Shown here: piece after piece, positions 1 to 7,424 of the stretch
Numbering within the stretch: position 1 is the first letter of the stretch
Layout of the letters: every line of letters starts with the position of its first letter
Assembly: GCA_014360805.1 (NCBI GenBank)
Contig: JACIWU010000002.1
Location: 26,414 to 90,413, forward strand
Length of the DNA: 64,000 nt
From: Chloroflexota bacterium
GTDB lineage: Bacteria; Chloroflexota; Anaerolineae; DTLA01
Direction of reading: 5' to 3'
Position numbers and translations under genes: made by a program
Notes under the pieces: model-generated
What the model was told of the DNA's origin: nothing
Databases searched by the model: none
The model's input: the letters and a program-made list of their open reading frames with translations, nothing else

Positions 1-412
1 CGACGGCTCCGCCTGTGGAGCCGGGGATGCCGGCGGCGAACTCCAGTCCTGCCAGACCCGCCTCGGCCGCCTTGCGCGCCAGGGCCGGCAGGGGATAGCC
101 CGCACCCGCTTCTACCGTCTGGCCCGATATGCGTAGCCAGGACCATGCTTTCCCCATGTGGATGACGAGGCCGTTGTAGCCCGCGTCGCCGACAAGGAGG
201 TTCGTGCCCCTGCCGAGGACGAGCCAGGGGAGGCGCTCATCGGCGCAGAAGGCCAACAGTTGGCGGAGGGCCTCGGCCTCGGGCGGTGTGGCGAACAGCA
301 GGGCCGGCCCGCCGATGCGGAACGATGTGTGCGCCGCCAGAGGCTCGCCAGTGGTGAGCCAGGCGGCGCGGAACAGGCGCAGCGCACGGGCTTGCACCGA
401 CTCTGCGCTCAT
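1..412 (-). CDS. murB: UDP-N-acetylenolpyruvoylglucosamine reductase MurB (5' part, cut by window edge)
   Basis: Cytoplasmic FAD enzyme that reduces UDP-GlcNAc-enolpyruvate to UDP-MurNAc with NADPH in peptidoglycan synthesis. Reading left from ATG at 412 gives 137 residues before the window ends. The FAD-binding family motifs are plain: HTSFRIGG near residue 30, GRGTNLLVGDAGYNG near 70-85, and EFAAGIPGSTGGAV at the cut edge, where family members continue with an Asn-Ala-Gly stretch. The catalytic C-terminal half lies outside. The ATG overlaps the TGA of the upstream stalk protein (ATGA), so the two are probably translationally coupled. murB is usually inside the division cluster near murC; here it stands apart from the cluster at 46-63 kb. 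Confidence 0.93.
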   Translation of the reverse strand, partial: MSAESVQARALRLFRAAWLTTGEPLAAHTSFRIGGPALLFATPPEAEALRQLLAFCADERLPWLVLGRGTNLLVGDAGYNGLVIHMGKAWSWLRISGQTVEAGAGYPLPALARKAAEAGLAGLEFAAGIPGSTGGAV

Positions 413-996
413 CGGGCTGTCCTGCGGCGGGCCAAGAAGGCCAGGCCGGCGGCGATGAGAGCCAACGCCACCGCTCCGGCCCCAAGGATGACGACGCCAG
501 ACGCAGCCCCAGGCGCGGGCGTCGGCGTGGCTGTGGGCGCGGCGGTTGGCGGTACGGGTGTCGGCGTTGGCGTGTCGGTGGGCGTCGGCGGCTCCGGCGT
601 GGGCGTGGGCGGCGCGGTAGGAGTGCCCGTCGGCGTGTCGGTCGGCGTGAAGGTGGGGGCGGGCGTTGGCGTGCGCGTGCGGGTGAACGTGGCCGACGGC
701 GCGGGCGTGTCCGTTGGCGCGGGAGTGTCGGTGGGCGGGGGCGGCGCGGGCGTGTCGGGCGGGCGCGTCGTCGGCGATGGCGGGAGGGGCGTCGGCGATG
801 GCGGCTGCGGCGTGGCGGTGAACGTGGGCGACGGCGGGATGGGCGTGGGCGTGCTGGTGGGCGCGCGTGAGGGCGTGCGCGTGGGCACCGTCTGGTTGAG
901 CGCGTGCGTCCGACTCCACGCGCCCGGGACGGAAGCCCACAGCACGATCGTCATCATCGCAATGGCCAACTTCCATACGCTTGCGGTCGTCCTCAC
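409..996 (-). CDS. Thr/Pro-rich stalked membrane protein
   Basis: No enzymatic domain is visible. The 195 residues comprise an N-terminal signal segment (about 1-30, hydrophobic AIAMMTIVLWASV), a low-complexity stalk of about 125 residues built from TPTP, PPSPT and TDTPT units, and a C-terminal transmembrane helix (GAVALALIAAGLAFLA) followed by RRR. This is the layout of a secreted stalk anchored in the cytoplasmic membrane. The DNA is correspondingly repetitive (about 515-890). It is the first gene after a minus-strand promoter at 1032-1060 and its stop overlaps the murB start, so it may act in the wall layer. Function unknown; it could be a spacer or a substrate for glycosylation. Confidence 0.7.
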   Translation of the reverse strand: MRTTASVWKLAIAMMTIVLWASVPGAWSRTHALNQTVPTRTPSRAPTSTPTPIPPSPTFTATPQPPSPTPLPPSPTTRPPDTPAPPPPTDTPAPTDTPAPSATFTRTRTPTPAPTFTPTDTPTGTPTAPPTPTPEPPTPTDTPTPTPVPPTAAPTATPTPAPGAASGVVILGAGAVALALIAAGLAFLARRRTAR

Positions 997-1031
997 CTCG
1001 CGGCCTCCCGGATGGAATCGCGTCGCGAAGA

Positions 1032-1060
1032 ATTATACCGGGTGCGCCGTTGCGCGGCAA
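1032..1060 (-). promoter_or_regulatory. Sigma-70-type promoter for stalk protein-murB
   Basis: On the minus strand, a -35 TTGCCG (1060-1055) and a perfect -10 TATAAT (1037-1032) are separated by 17 bases. Predicted start is near 1025, about 30 bases before the ATG at 996. It lies back to back with the plus-strand promoter at 1110-1138. Confidence 0.7.
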
Positions 1061-1109
1061 GTGGGGCGCGGAAGCGAACATTGCAGAAGGGTAGTTTTTC
1101 GCAATGGAT

Positions 1110-1138
1110 TTGACAATACAGACCGCTTCTGATATACT
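1110..1138 (+). promoter_or_regulatory. Strong sigma-70-type promoter for the glycerol-phosphate operon
   Basis: Perfect -35 TTGACA (1110-1115), 17-base spacer and -10 TATACT (1133-1138). Transcription would begin near 1145, leaving a leader of about 120 bases before ugpA. The leader (1139-1265) shows no recognisable riboswitch or ORF. Confidence 0.8.
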
Positions 1139-1265
1139 TACGTGTGCAAAGATACTCTAGTGGCAGGTTGTCCGGTGCCCACCCAGGGTCTTTGTGAGGG
1201 GCTGCGTCCTCGCCCTTTGCTTTCCGCTTTAACAGCAGTTGCAAATCCTTGCACAGGAGCGGCAC

Positions 1266-2198
1266 ATGGCAGTGCTCACGCGGACACGTTCTAGTATCGC
1301 GCAAGCGCGAGCGAAGCAGCGACGCCGCGAAATCAAGCAGTGGATTACCGCGTTCCCTTATCTAGCGCCCTCGCTCGCCCTGTTCGTGATCTTCGTTTTC
1401 GCGCCGTTGGTGCGCACGGTTATTCTCAGCATGTATGCCACCAATCCCATCGGCCAGATGACCAAGTTCGTCGGGCTGAAGTGGTTCCAGCGGTTGGTGG
1501 AGTCGCCGGTGTACGCCAATAGCCTGCTGGTAACCCTGAAGTTTGTGGCCTATACCGTGCCGGGAGTGCTGCTACTGTCCCTGGCGCTGGCGACGCTTGG
1601 AAACCTGCGACTGAGGGGCATCTCGTTCTACCGCGTTGCCTTCGCCATCACCATCTCGGTGTCGGGCGCGACGGCAGCCCTTATCTTCATGTTCCTGTAC
1701 CACCCGGTCATCGGCACCTTCAACTACGTCATGCAAATCATCGGCGTGGGCAAGATCCCATGGCTGACGGACACGCGCTGGGCGCTGATTTCGGTGGCGA
1801 TCCCGCGCATCTGGCTGCAGACAGGCTTCGCCACCGTCGTGCTGTTGGCGGGCATGCAGGGTATCTCCGAAGAACTGTACGAGGCCGCGAAGATTGACGG
1901 TGCGGGCTTCTGGCACAGTTGGCGCCATATCACGCTGCCGCTTATCTCGCCGAGCCTGTTCTTTCTCCTCGTCGTGACCACGCTCAATGCGTTCCAGACG
2001 TTCACCGAGGTCAACGTGCTCACCGCCGGTGGGCCGGTGGATTCCACACAGGTGGTGGTGCACGAAATCTACCGCAGTTTCTACTTCAACGGTCAGTACG
2101 GCTACGCTTCGGCGCAGGCGCTGGTGTTGTTTGTGATCATCCTGATTCTGACCATCATCCAATTCGGCGTCATTGAGAAGAGGGTGCACTACGCATGA
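1266..2198 (+). CDS. ugpA: ABC sugar/glycerol-3-phosphate permease, UgpA type
   Basis: Inner-membrane permease of a carbohydrate ABC importer (CUT1, MalF/UgpA type), 310 residues. About six transmembrane helices follow a basic N-terminus. The cytoplasmic EAA loop that docks the ATPase is seen as LYEAAKIDGAGFWHSWRHI near residue 210. ATG at 1266 was chosen over an upstream in-frame TTG because AGGAG sits 6-7 bases before it. It opens an operon with ugpE (ATGA overlap), a binding lipoprotein, a glycerophosphodiesterase and glycerol kinase. That context points to glycerol-3-phosphate or glycerophosphodiesters as substrate; sequence alone would only say sugar or polyol. No ATPase gene is present. 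Confidence 0.88.
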   Translation: MAVLTRTRSSIAQARAKQRRREIKQWITAFPYLAPSLALFVIFVFAPLVRTVILSMYATNPIGQMTKFVGLKWFQRLVESPVYANSLLVTLKFVAYTVPGVLLLSLALATLGNLRLRGISFYRVAFAITISVSGATAALIFMFLYHPVIGTFNYVMQIIGVGKIPWLTDTRWALISVAIPRIWLQTGFATVVLLAGMQGISEELYEAAKIDGAGFWHSWRHITLPLISPSLFFLLVVTTLNAFQTFTEVNVLTAGGPVDSTQVVVHEIYRSFYFNGQYGYASAQALVLFVIILILTIIQFGVIEKRVHYA

Positions 2199-3031
2199 GC
2201 AAGCACAAGTTTGCGCAGGTTCTCGGGAAGGTCGCCCTGTACCTGCTGCTCACCATCGCGGCCATCGCCATCCTGTTCCCGCTGTACACGGGGTTCGTTA
2301 CGTCGCTGCTTAGCGCGAAAAACTTGGACACCTATCCGCCGAAACTGGTGCCGCTGGATTTCCAGTGGCAGAACTACAAAGAAGCGCTCCGAATGGCGCC
2401 GCTGCTGCGATTTGTTCTCAACAGTTTTATCCAGTCAGGCGGCGTGATGATCTCGCAACTGGTTCTGGCGAGTTTGGCGGCGTTCGCGTTCGCGTTCCTG
2501 CCGTTCAAGGGCAAGCAGTTCATGTTCATGGTGTTCCTTTCCACCATGATGATCCCGTGGGAAGCGACGATCATTCCGAACTACCTTTTCATCCAAAAGA
2601 TCGGGTGGGACGATACGTACCTGGGGCTCATCGCGCCGTTCATGGCGACTGCGTTCGGCACGTTCCTGATTCGGCAGTTCTTCATGAGCCTGCCTAAGGA
2701 TCTGTACGATGCGGCAATCATAGACGGGTGCAGCAACCTGCGCTACCTGCTCACCATCGCTGCGCCGCTGGCCCGCCCAGCGTTGGGCACGCTGGCGGTG
2801 TACAGTTTCCTTCAGACCTACAATCAGTACTTCTGGCCTCTGCTCATCACCAACAGCACCAACATGCGCACGGTGCAGATTGGCATCAAGATGCTGCAGG
2901 AGTTTGAGCGCGAGGCCTGGAATGTGGTGATGGCCGGCGTGGTGATCGTGATGATCCCGACGCTGGTCTTGTTTGTCCTCGCCAACCGGCAACTTATCCG
3001 CGGCCTGACTGCCGGTGCCCTGAAAGGCTAG
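2195..3031 (+). CDS. ugpE: ABC sugar/glycerol-3-phosphate permease, UgpE type
   Basis: Second permease of the same CUT1 importer, 278 residues, about six transmembrane helices. EAA loop LYDAAIIDGCSNLRYLLTI lies near residue 170. Its ATG overlaps the ugpA stop by four bases, so the two permeases are translationally coupled and presumably form the heterodimeric channel. It is followed by a 158-base spacer and the binding lipoprotein. Assignment to glycerol-3-phosphate rests on the downstream ugpQ and glpK genes. Confidence 0.88.
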   Translation: MSKHKFAQVLGKVALYLLLTIAAIAILFPLYTGFVTSLLSAKNLDTYPPKLVPLDFQWQNYKEALRMAPLLRFVLNSFIQSGGVMISQLVLASLAAFAFAFLPFKGKQFMFMVFLSTMMIPWEATIIPNYLFIQKIGWDDTYLGLIAPFMATAFGTFLIRQFFMSLPKDLYDAAIIDGCSNLRYLLTIAAPLARPALGTLAVYSFLQTYNQYFWPLLITNSTNMRTVQIGIKMLQEFEREAWNVVMAGVVIVMIPTLVLFVLANRQLIRGLTAGALKG

Positions 3032-3189
3032 AGCATTGCTACCCCGCGTGGCGCTGTCGTCGTTGCTTCGTCATGGTCTTGTGAACGTGTGCACAGGAAG
3101 GAGGTGATGCGGACGGGAGAAGGATGTATCGGTTTGGAGTTCCACAAGGAGACATGACAAAACTATTCGTTACGAAAAGGAGAAGGACA

Positions 3190-4623
3190 ATGAAACGAAC
3201 GCTCTTCGCTGTTGTGGCTGTGGTGCTTGTTGCCACCATGGTGCTGACGGCGTGCGGTCCCAAGGCGACGCCTGAGCCGACGAAGCCGCCCGCTCAGCCG
3301 ACGACCCCTGCGGCTCAGCCTACGACGCCGCCAGCCCAGCCGACGACCCCTCCGGCGCCAAAGGAGCCTGTGAAGATTGACTTCTGGTACGCCATGAGCG
3401 GCAGGGGAGGCGACGCCATTCAAGAGCTGGTCAAGCGCTTCAACGAGTCCCAGAACGAGGTCTTTGTTACCGCTACATATCAGGGTTCCTACGACGATGC
3501 TATCACCAAGTTGAAAGCCGGTCTGCAGTCCAAGGACGTGCCCGCGGTCGTGCAAATCTACGATATTGGGCTGCGCTTGCTTATTGACCTGAACGTCGTC
3601 AAGCCGGTGCAGGACTTCATTGACGCCGAGAATTTTGACGTGAGCGACATTGAGCCGGCCGTGCGTAACTATTATACCGTGGATGGCCGGCTGTGGCCCA
3701 TGCCGTTCAATACGTCCAACCCGGTCTTGTACTACAACAAGACGATGTTCAAGGAGGCCGGCCTGGATCCTGAGAAGGCTCCGCGCACCTGGGCCGAGGT
3801 TACCGAGGCCGCCCGCAAACTCACCAAAAAGGACGCATCGGGCAACACTGTCCAGTATGGCTGCGCCTTTGCACTGTACGGTTGGTTTGTGGAGCAGTTC
3901 ATCGCCGTACAGGGCGGCTACTACGTGAACAACGAGAATGGCCGCGCCGCTCGCGCCACCGAGGCGACTTTCAACGGCCCGGAAGGGGTGAAGTTGCTGG
4001 AATGGTGGAAGAGCATGATTGACGAGGGCATTTGCGCCAACCTGGGCCGCAAGACCGCCGACACCAAGAAGGCGTTTGACTCGGGCGTGGTGGCGATGAC
4101 CTTGGACTCCACCGCTGGCCTCCGCGACCGTGTGGATGCCGCCGAGGGCAAGTTTGAACTGGGCGTTGGGTTCCTGCCGCGCTCCAGCGAAGAGGATTTC
4201 AAGAAATCCGGGACCATCATCGGCGGCGCCGCCCTGTACATCCTGAACCTGAGGCCGCCTCAGGAACAGGAAGCCGCGTGGAAGTTCATCAAGTTCATGG
4301 TCAGCGCCGACTCGCAGGCCTTCTGGCACATCAACACCGGGTACTACCCCATCAACTCCAAGGGATACAACCACCCAGATGACATCGCCTGGCGGCAGAA
4401 ATACCCGCAGTTCCAGGTGGCCATTGACCAACTGCATGCTGCGCCCATCAACAGCTACACCGCGGGTGGCCTGATCGGCGTCTTTCCTGAGGCGCGCCAG
4501 ACCGTGGAAGCCGCGCTGGAGGAATGCTTCTCCGGCCAGGCGACCGCGAAGGAAGCCCTGGACAAGGCCGCGGCCAAGGTTACCCAGGCGATCAAGGACT
4601 ACAACGACACCGTAGCGCCGTAA
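3190..4623 (+). CDS. ugpB: Extracellular solute-binding lipoprotein, UgpB-like
   Basis: Lipid-anchored substrate receptor of the upstream permeases, 477 residues. A signal peptide ends in lipobox LTAC (Cys about residue 20), followed by a linker of about 40 residues rich in Pro, Thr and Gln, then a family 1 extracellular solute-binding fold (start KIDFWYAMSG, about residue 60). Residues such as PFNTSNPVLYYNKTMFKEAG are typical of UgpB/MalE-type proteins. ATG at 3190 is preceded by AAAAGGAGAAGG; an upstream in-frame ATG at 3124 would spoil the signal peptide. Exact ligand is inferred from the operon. Confidence 0.88.
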   Translation: MKRTLFAVVAVVLVATMVLTACGPKATPEPTKPPAQPTTPAAQPTTPPAQPTTPPAPKEPVKIDFWYAMSGRGGDAIQELVKRFNESQNEVFVTATYQGSYDDAITKLKAGLQSKDVPAVVQIYDIGLRLLIDLNVVKPVQDFIDAENFDVSDIEPAVRNYYTVDGRLWPMPFNTSNPVLYYNKTMFKEAGLDPEKAPRTWAEVTEAARKLTKKDASGNTVQYGCAFALYGWFVEQFIAVQGGYYVNNENGRAARATEATFNGPEGVKLLEWWKSMIDEGICANLGRKTADTKKAFDSGVVAMTLDSTAGLRDRVDAAEGKFELGVGFLPRSSEEDFKKSGTIIGGAALYILNLRPPQEQEAAWKFIKFMVSADSQAFWHINTGYYPINSKGYNHPDDIAWRQKYPQFQVAIDQLHAAPINSYTAGGLIGVFPEARQTVEAALEECFSGQATAKEALDKAAAKVTQAIKDYNDTVAP

Positions 4624-4659
4624 CGCCTCTCACCCACAGAGCGTTCTGTGGATGACACC

Positions 4660-4699
4660 GTTTGGACTGCTGGAGCGCCGCTTCAGCAGTCCAAACTTC
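4660..4699 (+). terminator. Hairpin between ugpB and ugpQ
   Basis: A perfect 13-bp stem (GTTTGGACTGCTG at 4660-4672, its complement at 4684-4696) with an 11-base loop, then TTCTTG. It may end or attenuate the ugpB transcript or protect its 3' end. The T-run is poor, so full termination is uncertain. Confidence 0.5.
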
Positions 4700-4728
4700 T
4701 TGTAGAGTTTGTCATTGTCTGCTATCAT
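4700..4728 (+). promoter_or_regulatory. Possible weak promoter before ugpQ
   Basis: TTGTAG (4700-4705), 17 bases, TATCAT (4723-4728) directly after the hairpin. The -10 is good and the -35 poor. It could give ugpQ-glpK expression independent of the transporter. Confidence 0.35.
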
Positions 4729-4764
4729 TGCTCCGCGCTGGGGCTATACATTGGAGGACGACCG

Positions 4765-5709
4765 ATGACCACAATTCGCAGAGTATCCTCGCTCATCACC
4801 CTGCTCGTGGCCGCTGCTGTGCTGTGCCAGGCGCTGACTGCCTGTGCCGCGCAGCCTACAGCAGCGCTGACGGCTATGCCAACCGCGCCGATTCCGACGG
4901 AAGCGCCTTCCCCAACTTTGGCTCCCTCGCCCACGGCCCCCGCCTGGCCCCATATCCTGGTCGTGGCGCATAGGGGCGGCGCGGCGCTCGCTCCGGAGAA
5001 CACGCTGGGCGCCTTCGCCAACGCGCTCAACATCGGCGTGGATATGGTGGAGTGCGACGTGCACTTGTCCAAGGACGGCGAACTTGTCGTGATGCATGAC
5101 CCCGACCTGGCGCGCACCACCGACGGCAAGGGGTTCATCTATCAGATGAACTTCGCGGACATTCGCAAGTTCAACGCGGCGGCGAAGTTCAAGGGCGCTC
5201 CCTGGCCCGCCGAACCCGTACCCACATTGGGCGAAGTGCTGGATTTGGTCAAGGGCAAGGCCCAGGTGCAGATAGAGATCAAGGTGGAGAAGATCTTCGG
5301 TCGCTATCCCGGCATTGAGCAGAAGGTAGTTGACGCAGTCAAGGCCCGCGATATGGTAGACGATGTGATTATTATCTCGTTTGATTTTCCCACCATCGTG
5401 GAAGTGAAGAAGATTGACCCGCGCTTCAAGACCGGCGCGTTGCTGAGCAACACGACGCTATCGCTGAACGCCGCCAAGCCCCACGAGCAGTTTGTGGCCG
5501 ATGTCATCGCGCAGACGGGCGCGGACTATATCATGCCGTCGTCGGCAGGCGTGTCCGACTTGCTTGTGAACGCCGTGCACGCGCGCGGCCTCAAGATCGG
5601 TGTGTGGACGGTGAACAGCCCGGGGGAAATGCGCCGTATGGCCGAGTGGGGCGTGGACGCGATTACGACAAACGACCCAATTGAACTCAAGAAGGTCTTA
5701 GGCAAGTGA
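4765..5709 (+). CDS. ugpQ: Glycerophosphodiester phosphodiesterase lipoprotein
   Basis: Hydrolyses glycerophosphodiesters to glycerol-3-phosphate and an alcohol. The 314-residue protein starts with a signal peptide ending in lipobox LTAC, then a Pro/Thr linker, so it should act outside the membrane. GDPD catalytic motifs follow in order: HRGGAALAPENT (His-Arg and Glu), VECDVHLSKDGELVVMHD (metal-binding Glu/Asp and catalytic His), and the C-terminal VWTVNSPGEMRRMAEWGVDAITTNDP typical of TIM-barrel GDPDs. ATG at 4765 follows GGAGG. An exported diesterase next to a transporter and glpK suggests outside cleavage of phospholipid head-group diesters and uptake of the product. Confidence 0.93.
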   Translation: MTTIRRVSSLITLLVAAAVLCQALTACAAQPTAALTAMPTAPIPTEAPSPTLAPSPTAPAWPHILVVAHRGGAALAPENTLGAFANALNIGVDMVECDVHLSKDGELVVMHDPDLARTTDGKGFIYQMNFADIRKFNAAAKFKGAPWPAEPVPTLGEVLDLVKGKAQVQIEIKVEKIFGRYPGIEQKVVDAVKARDMVDDVIIISFDFPTIVEVKKIDPRFKTGALLSNTTLSLNAAKPHEQFVADVIAQTGADYIMPSSAGVSDLLVNAVHARGLKIGVWTVNSPGEMRRMAEWGVDAITTNDPIELKKVLGK

Positions 5710-5718
5710 GGGAGGACT

Positions 5719-7233
5719 ATGGCTGCAAAGTACGTCGCTGCGATTGACCAGGGCACAACCAGCACCCGCTTCATGATCTTTGACCGCGAGGGCAGGGTCA
5801 TCAGCGTGCACCAACTGGAGCACCGACAGATTTACCCGCAGGCCGGTTGGGTGGAGCACGACCCGCTGGAAGTCTGGGAGCGCACGCAGCAGGTGATCCA
5901 GGGCGCGCTGGACAAGGCGCGCGTGGCCCCCCGCGACCTGGCTGCCATCGGCGTAACCAACCAGCGTGAGACGACCGTGGTCTGGGATCGCAAGACCGGC
6001 AGGCCCTACTACAACGCCATTGTGTGGCAATGCACCCGCACCAAGGACATCTGCGATGCCCTCGCAAAGGACGGCGGGCAGGACCGCTTCCGCGACAAGA
6101 CGGGCCTGCCTCTGGCGACCTACTTCTCGGGGCCGAAGATTCGGTGGATTCTGGACAACGTGCCCGGAGTCCGCGCCGCCGCCGAGCGCGGCGATGCCCT
6201 GTTCGGCAACATGGACACGTGGATCATCTGGAACCTGACGGGCGGGCCCCATGGCGGCGCCCACGTAACCGACGTCTCCAACGCCAGCCGCACCATGCTC
6301 ATGAACCTGCGCGCGCTGGATTGGGACGACGAGATTCTGGAGGTCATGGGCATTCCCCGCGCGATGTTGCCCCGCATCCGTCCATCCAGCGACCCCGCGC
6401 TGTACGGGACGACACTGACGGATGGGCCTCTGGGCGCGGCAGTGCCGGTGTGCGGCGACCTGGGCGACCAGCAGGCGGCCCTGGTGGGCCAGACGTGCTT
6501 CAGCCCGGGCGAGGCCAAGAACACCTACGGCACCGGCTGTTTCATGCTCCTCAACACCGGCACGGAACCGGTGCCCAGCGCCAGCGGCCTACTGACGACG
6601 CTGGGGTACAAAATGGGCGACGCACCCGCCGTGTATTGCCTGGAAGGCTCCATCGCCATCACGGGCGCGCTGGTGCAGTGGCTGCGCGACAACCTGCGCT
6701 TCTTTGATTTCGCCAAGCATGTGGAGGACTACGCCCGACAGGTGCAGGACAGCGGCGGCGTGTACATCGTCCCTGCTTTCTCTGGGCTGTTTGCCCCGTA
6801 TTGGCGCAGCGATGCTCGCGGGGTCATCGTGGGCCTGACGCGCTACGTGAACAAGTCGCACCTGTGCCGCGCCGCGCTGGAAGCGACTGCTTACCAGACC
6901 CGCGAGGTGCTGGATGCCATGGAGAAGGATTCGGGGGTGAAACTGGCGGCGCTCAAGGTGGACGGCGGCATGGTGCAAAACGAACTGCTGATGCAGTTCC
7001 AGGCCGATATCCTGGGCGTGCCGGTCGTGCGCCCCAAGGTGGCCGAGACTACGTCGCTGGGCGCGGCCTACGCGGCAGGGCTGGCTGTCGGGTTCTGGGG
7101 CGGCCTGGACGACCTGCGCAAGAACTGGGGCGTGGACAAGATCTGGGAGCCGCACATGGATGCCGAGACCCGCGCCCGCCTCTACAAGGGCTGGCTGAAG
7201 GCGGTAGAGCGGACGCTGGGTTGGGTGGAGTAG
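5719..7233 (+). CDS. glpK: Glycerol kinase
   Basis: Cytoplasmic FGGY-family kinase making sn-glycerol-3-phosphate from glycerol and ATP; 504 residues, the usual GlpK length. N-terminal phosphate-binding motif [13 protein letters not shown] (residues 9-21), substrate residues in [11 protein letters not shown], the second ATPase lobe with [13 protein letters not shown] and GTGCFML, and the FGGY signature region near [19 protein letters not shown]. Start ATG 5719 has AGGGAGG upstream and lies 9 bases after ugpQ. Having kinase, diesterase and importer together covers both glycerol and glycerol-3-phosphate entry into lipid or central metabolism. Confidence 0.97.
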   Translation: MAAKYVAAIDQGTTSTRFMIFDREGRVISVHQLEHRQIYPQAGWVEHDPLEVWERTQQVIQGALDKARVAPRDLAAIGVTNQRETTVVWDRKTGRPYYNAIVWQCTRTKDICDALAKDGGQDRFRDKTGLPLATYFSGPKIRWILDNVPGVRAAAERGDALFGNMDTWIIWNLTGGPHGGAHVTDVSNASRTMLMNLRALDWDDEILEVMGIPRAMLPRIRPSSDPALYGTTLTDGPLGAAVPVCGDLGDQQAALVGQTCFSPGEAKNTYGTGCFMLLNTGTEPVPSASGLLTTLGYKMGDAPAVYCLEGSIAITGALVQWLRDNLRFFDFAKHVEDYARQVQDSGGVYIVPAFSGLFAPYWRSDARGVIVGLTRYVNKSHLCRAALEATAYQTREVLDAMEKDSGVKLAALKVDGGMVQNELLMQFQADILGVPVVRPKVAETTSLGAAYAAGLAVGFWGGLDDLRKNWGVDKIWEPHMDAETRARLYKGWLKAVERTLGWVE

Positions 7234-7340
7234 GGCGGTTGGCAGGGGCGACGCCGCTTGTCCCCATCCGTCATTGCGAGCGAGGCGAATCAACCCCCAT
7301 CCATAACCGCGAACAACACGAATCCACGCGAATGTGGAAC

Positions 7341-7409
7341 GTGCGACGCTCTTCCGGACGTGCGGCGCACCTGTGCCATGCCGCGACCAACAGGGTTTGG
7401 AACCGAGTC
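7341..7409 (+). repeat. Dispersed hairpin repeat, copy A (degenerate)
   Basis: An imperfect inverted repeat GTGCGACGC...GTGCGGCGCAC is followed by CCAACAGGGTTTGGAACCGAG. The same two-part arrangement recurs at 41932-42000, and the hairpin alone recurs at 63957-64000. It lies between glpK and the convergent RNase gene. The rest of 7234-7424 shows no gene. Confidence 0.65.
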
Positions 7410-7424
7410 TGCGGCTGGTCGGTG

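Noticed and set aside
158..1132. Long plus-strand frame of Gly/Val repeats
   Set aside because: It is the complement of the Thr/Pro stalk gene and murB start. The minus strand has a signal peptide, a C-terminal helix and murB homology; the plus frame has none and covers two promoters.
1139..1265. Riboswitch in the ugpA leader
   Set aside because: No conserved core of a known class is visible and no terminator/antiterminator pair could be drawn.
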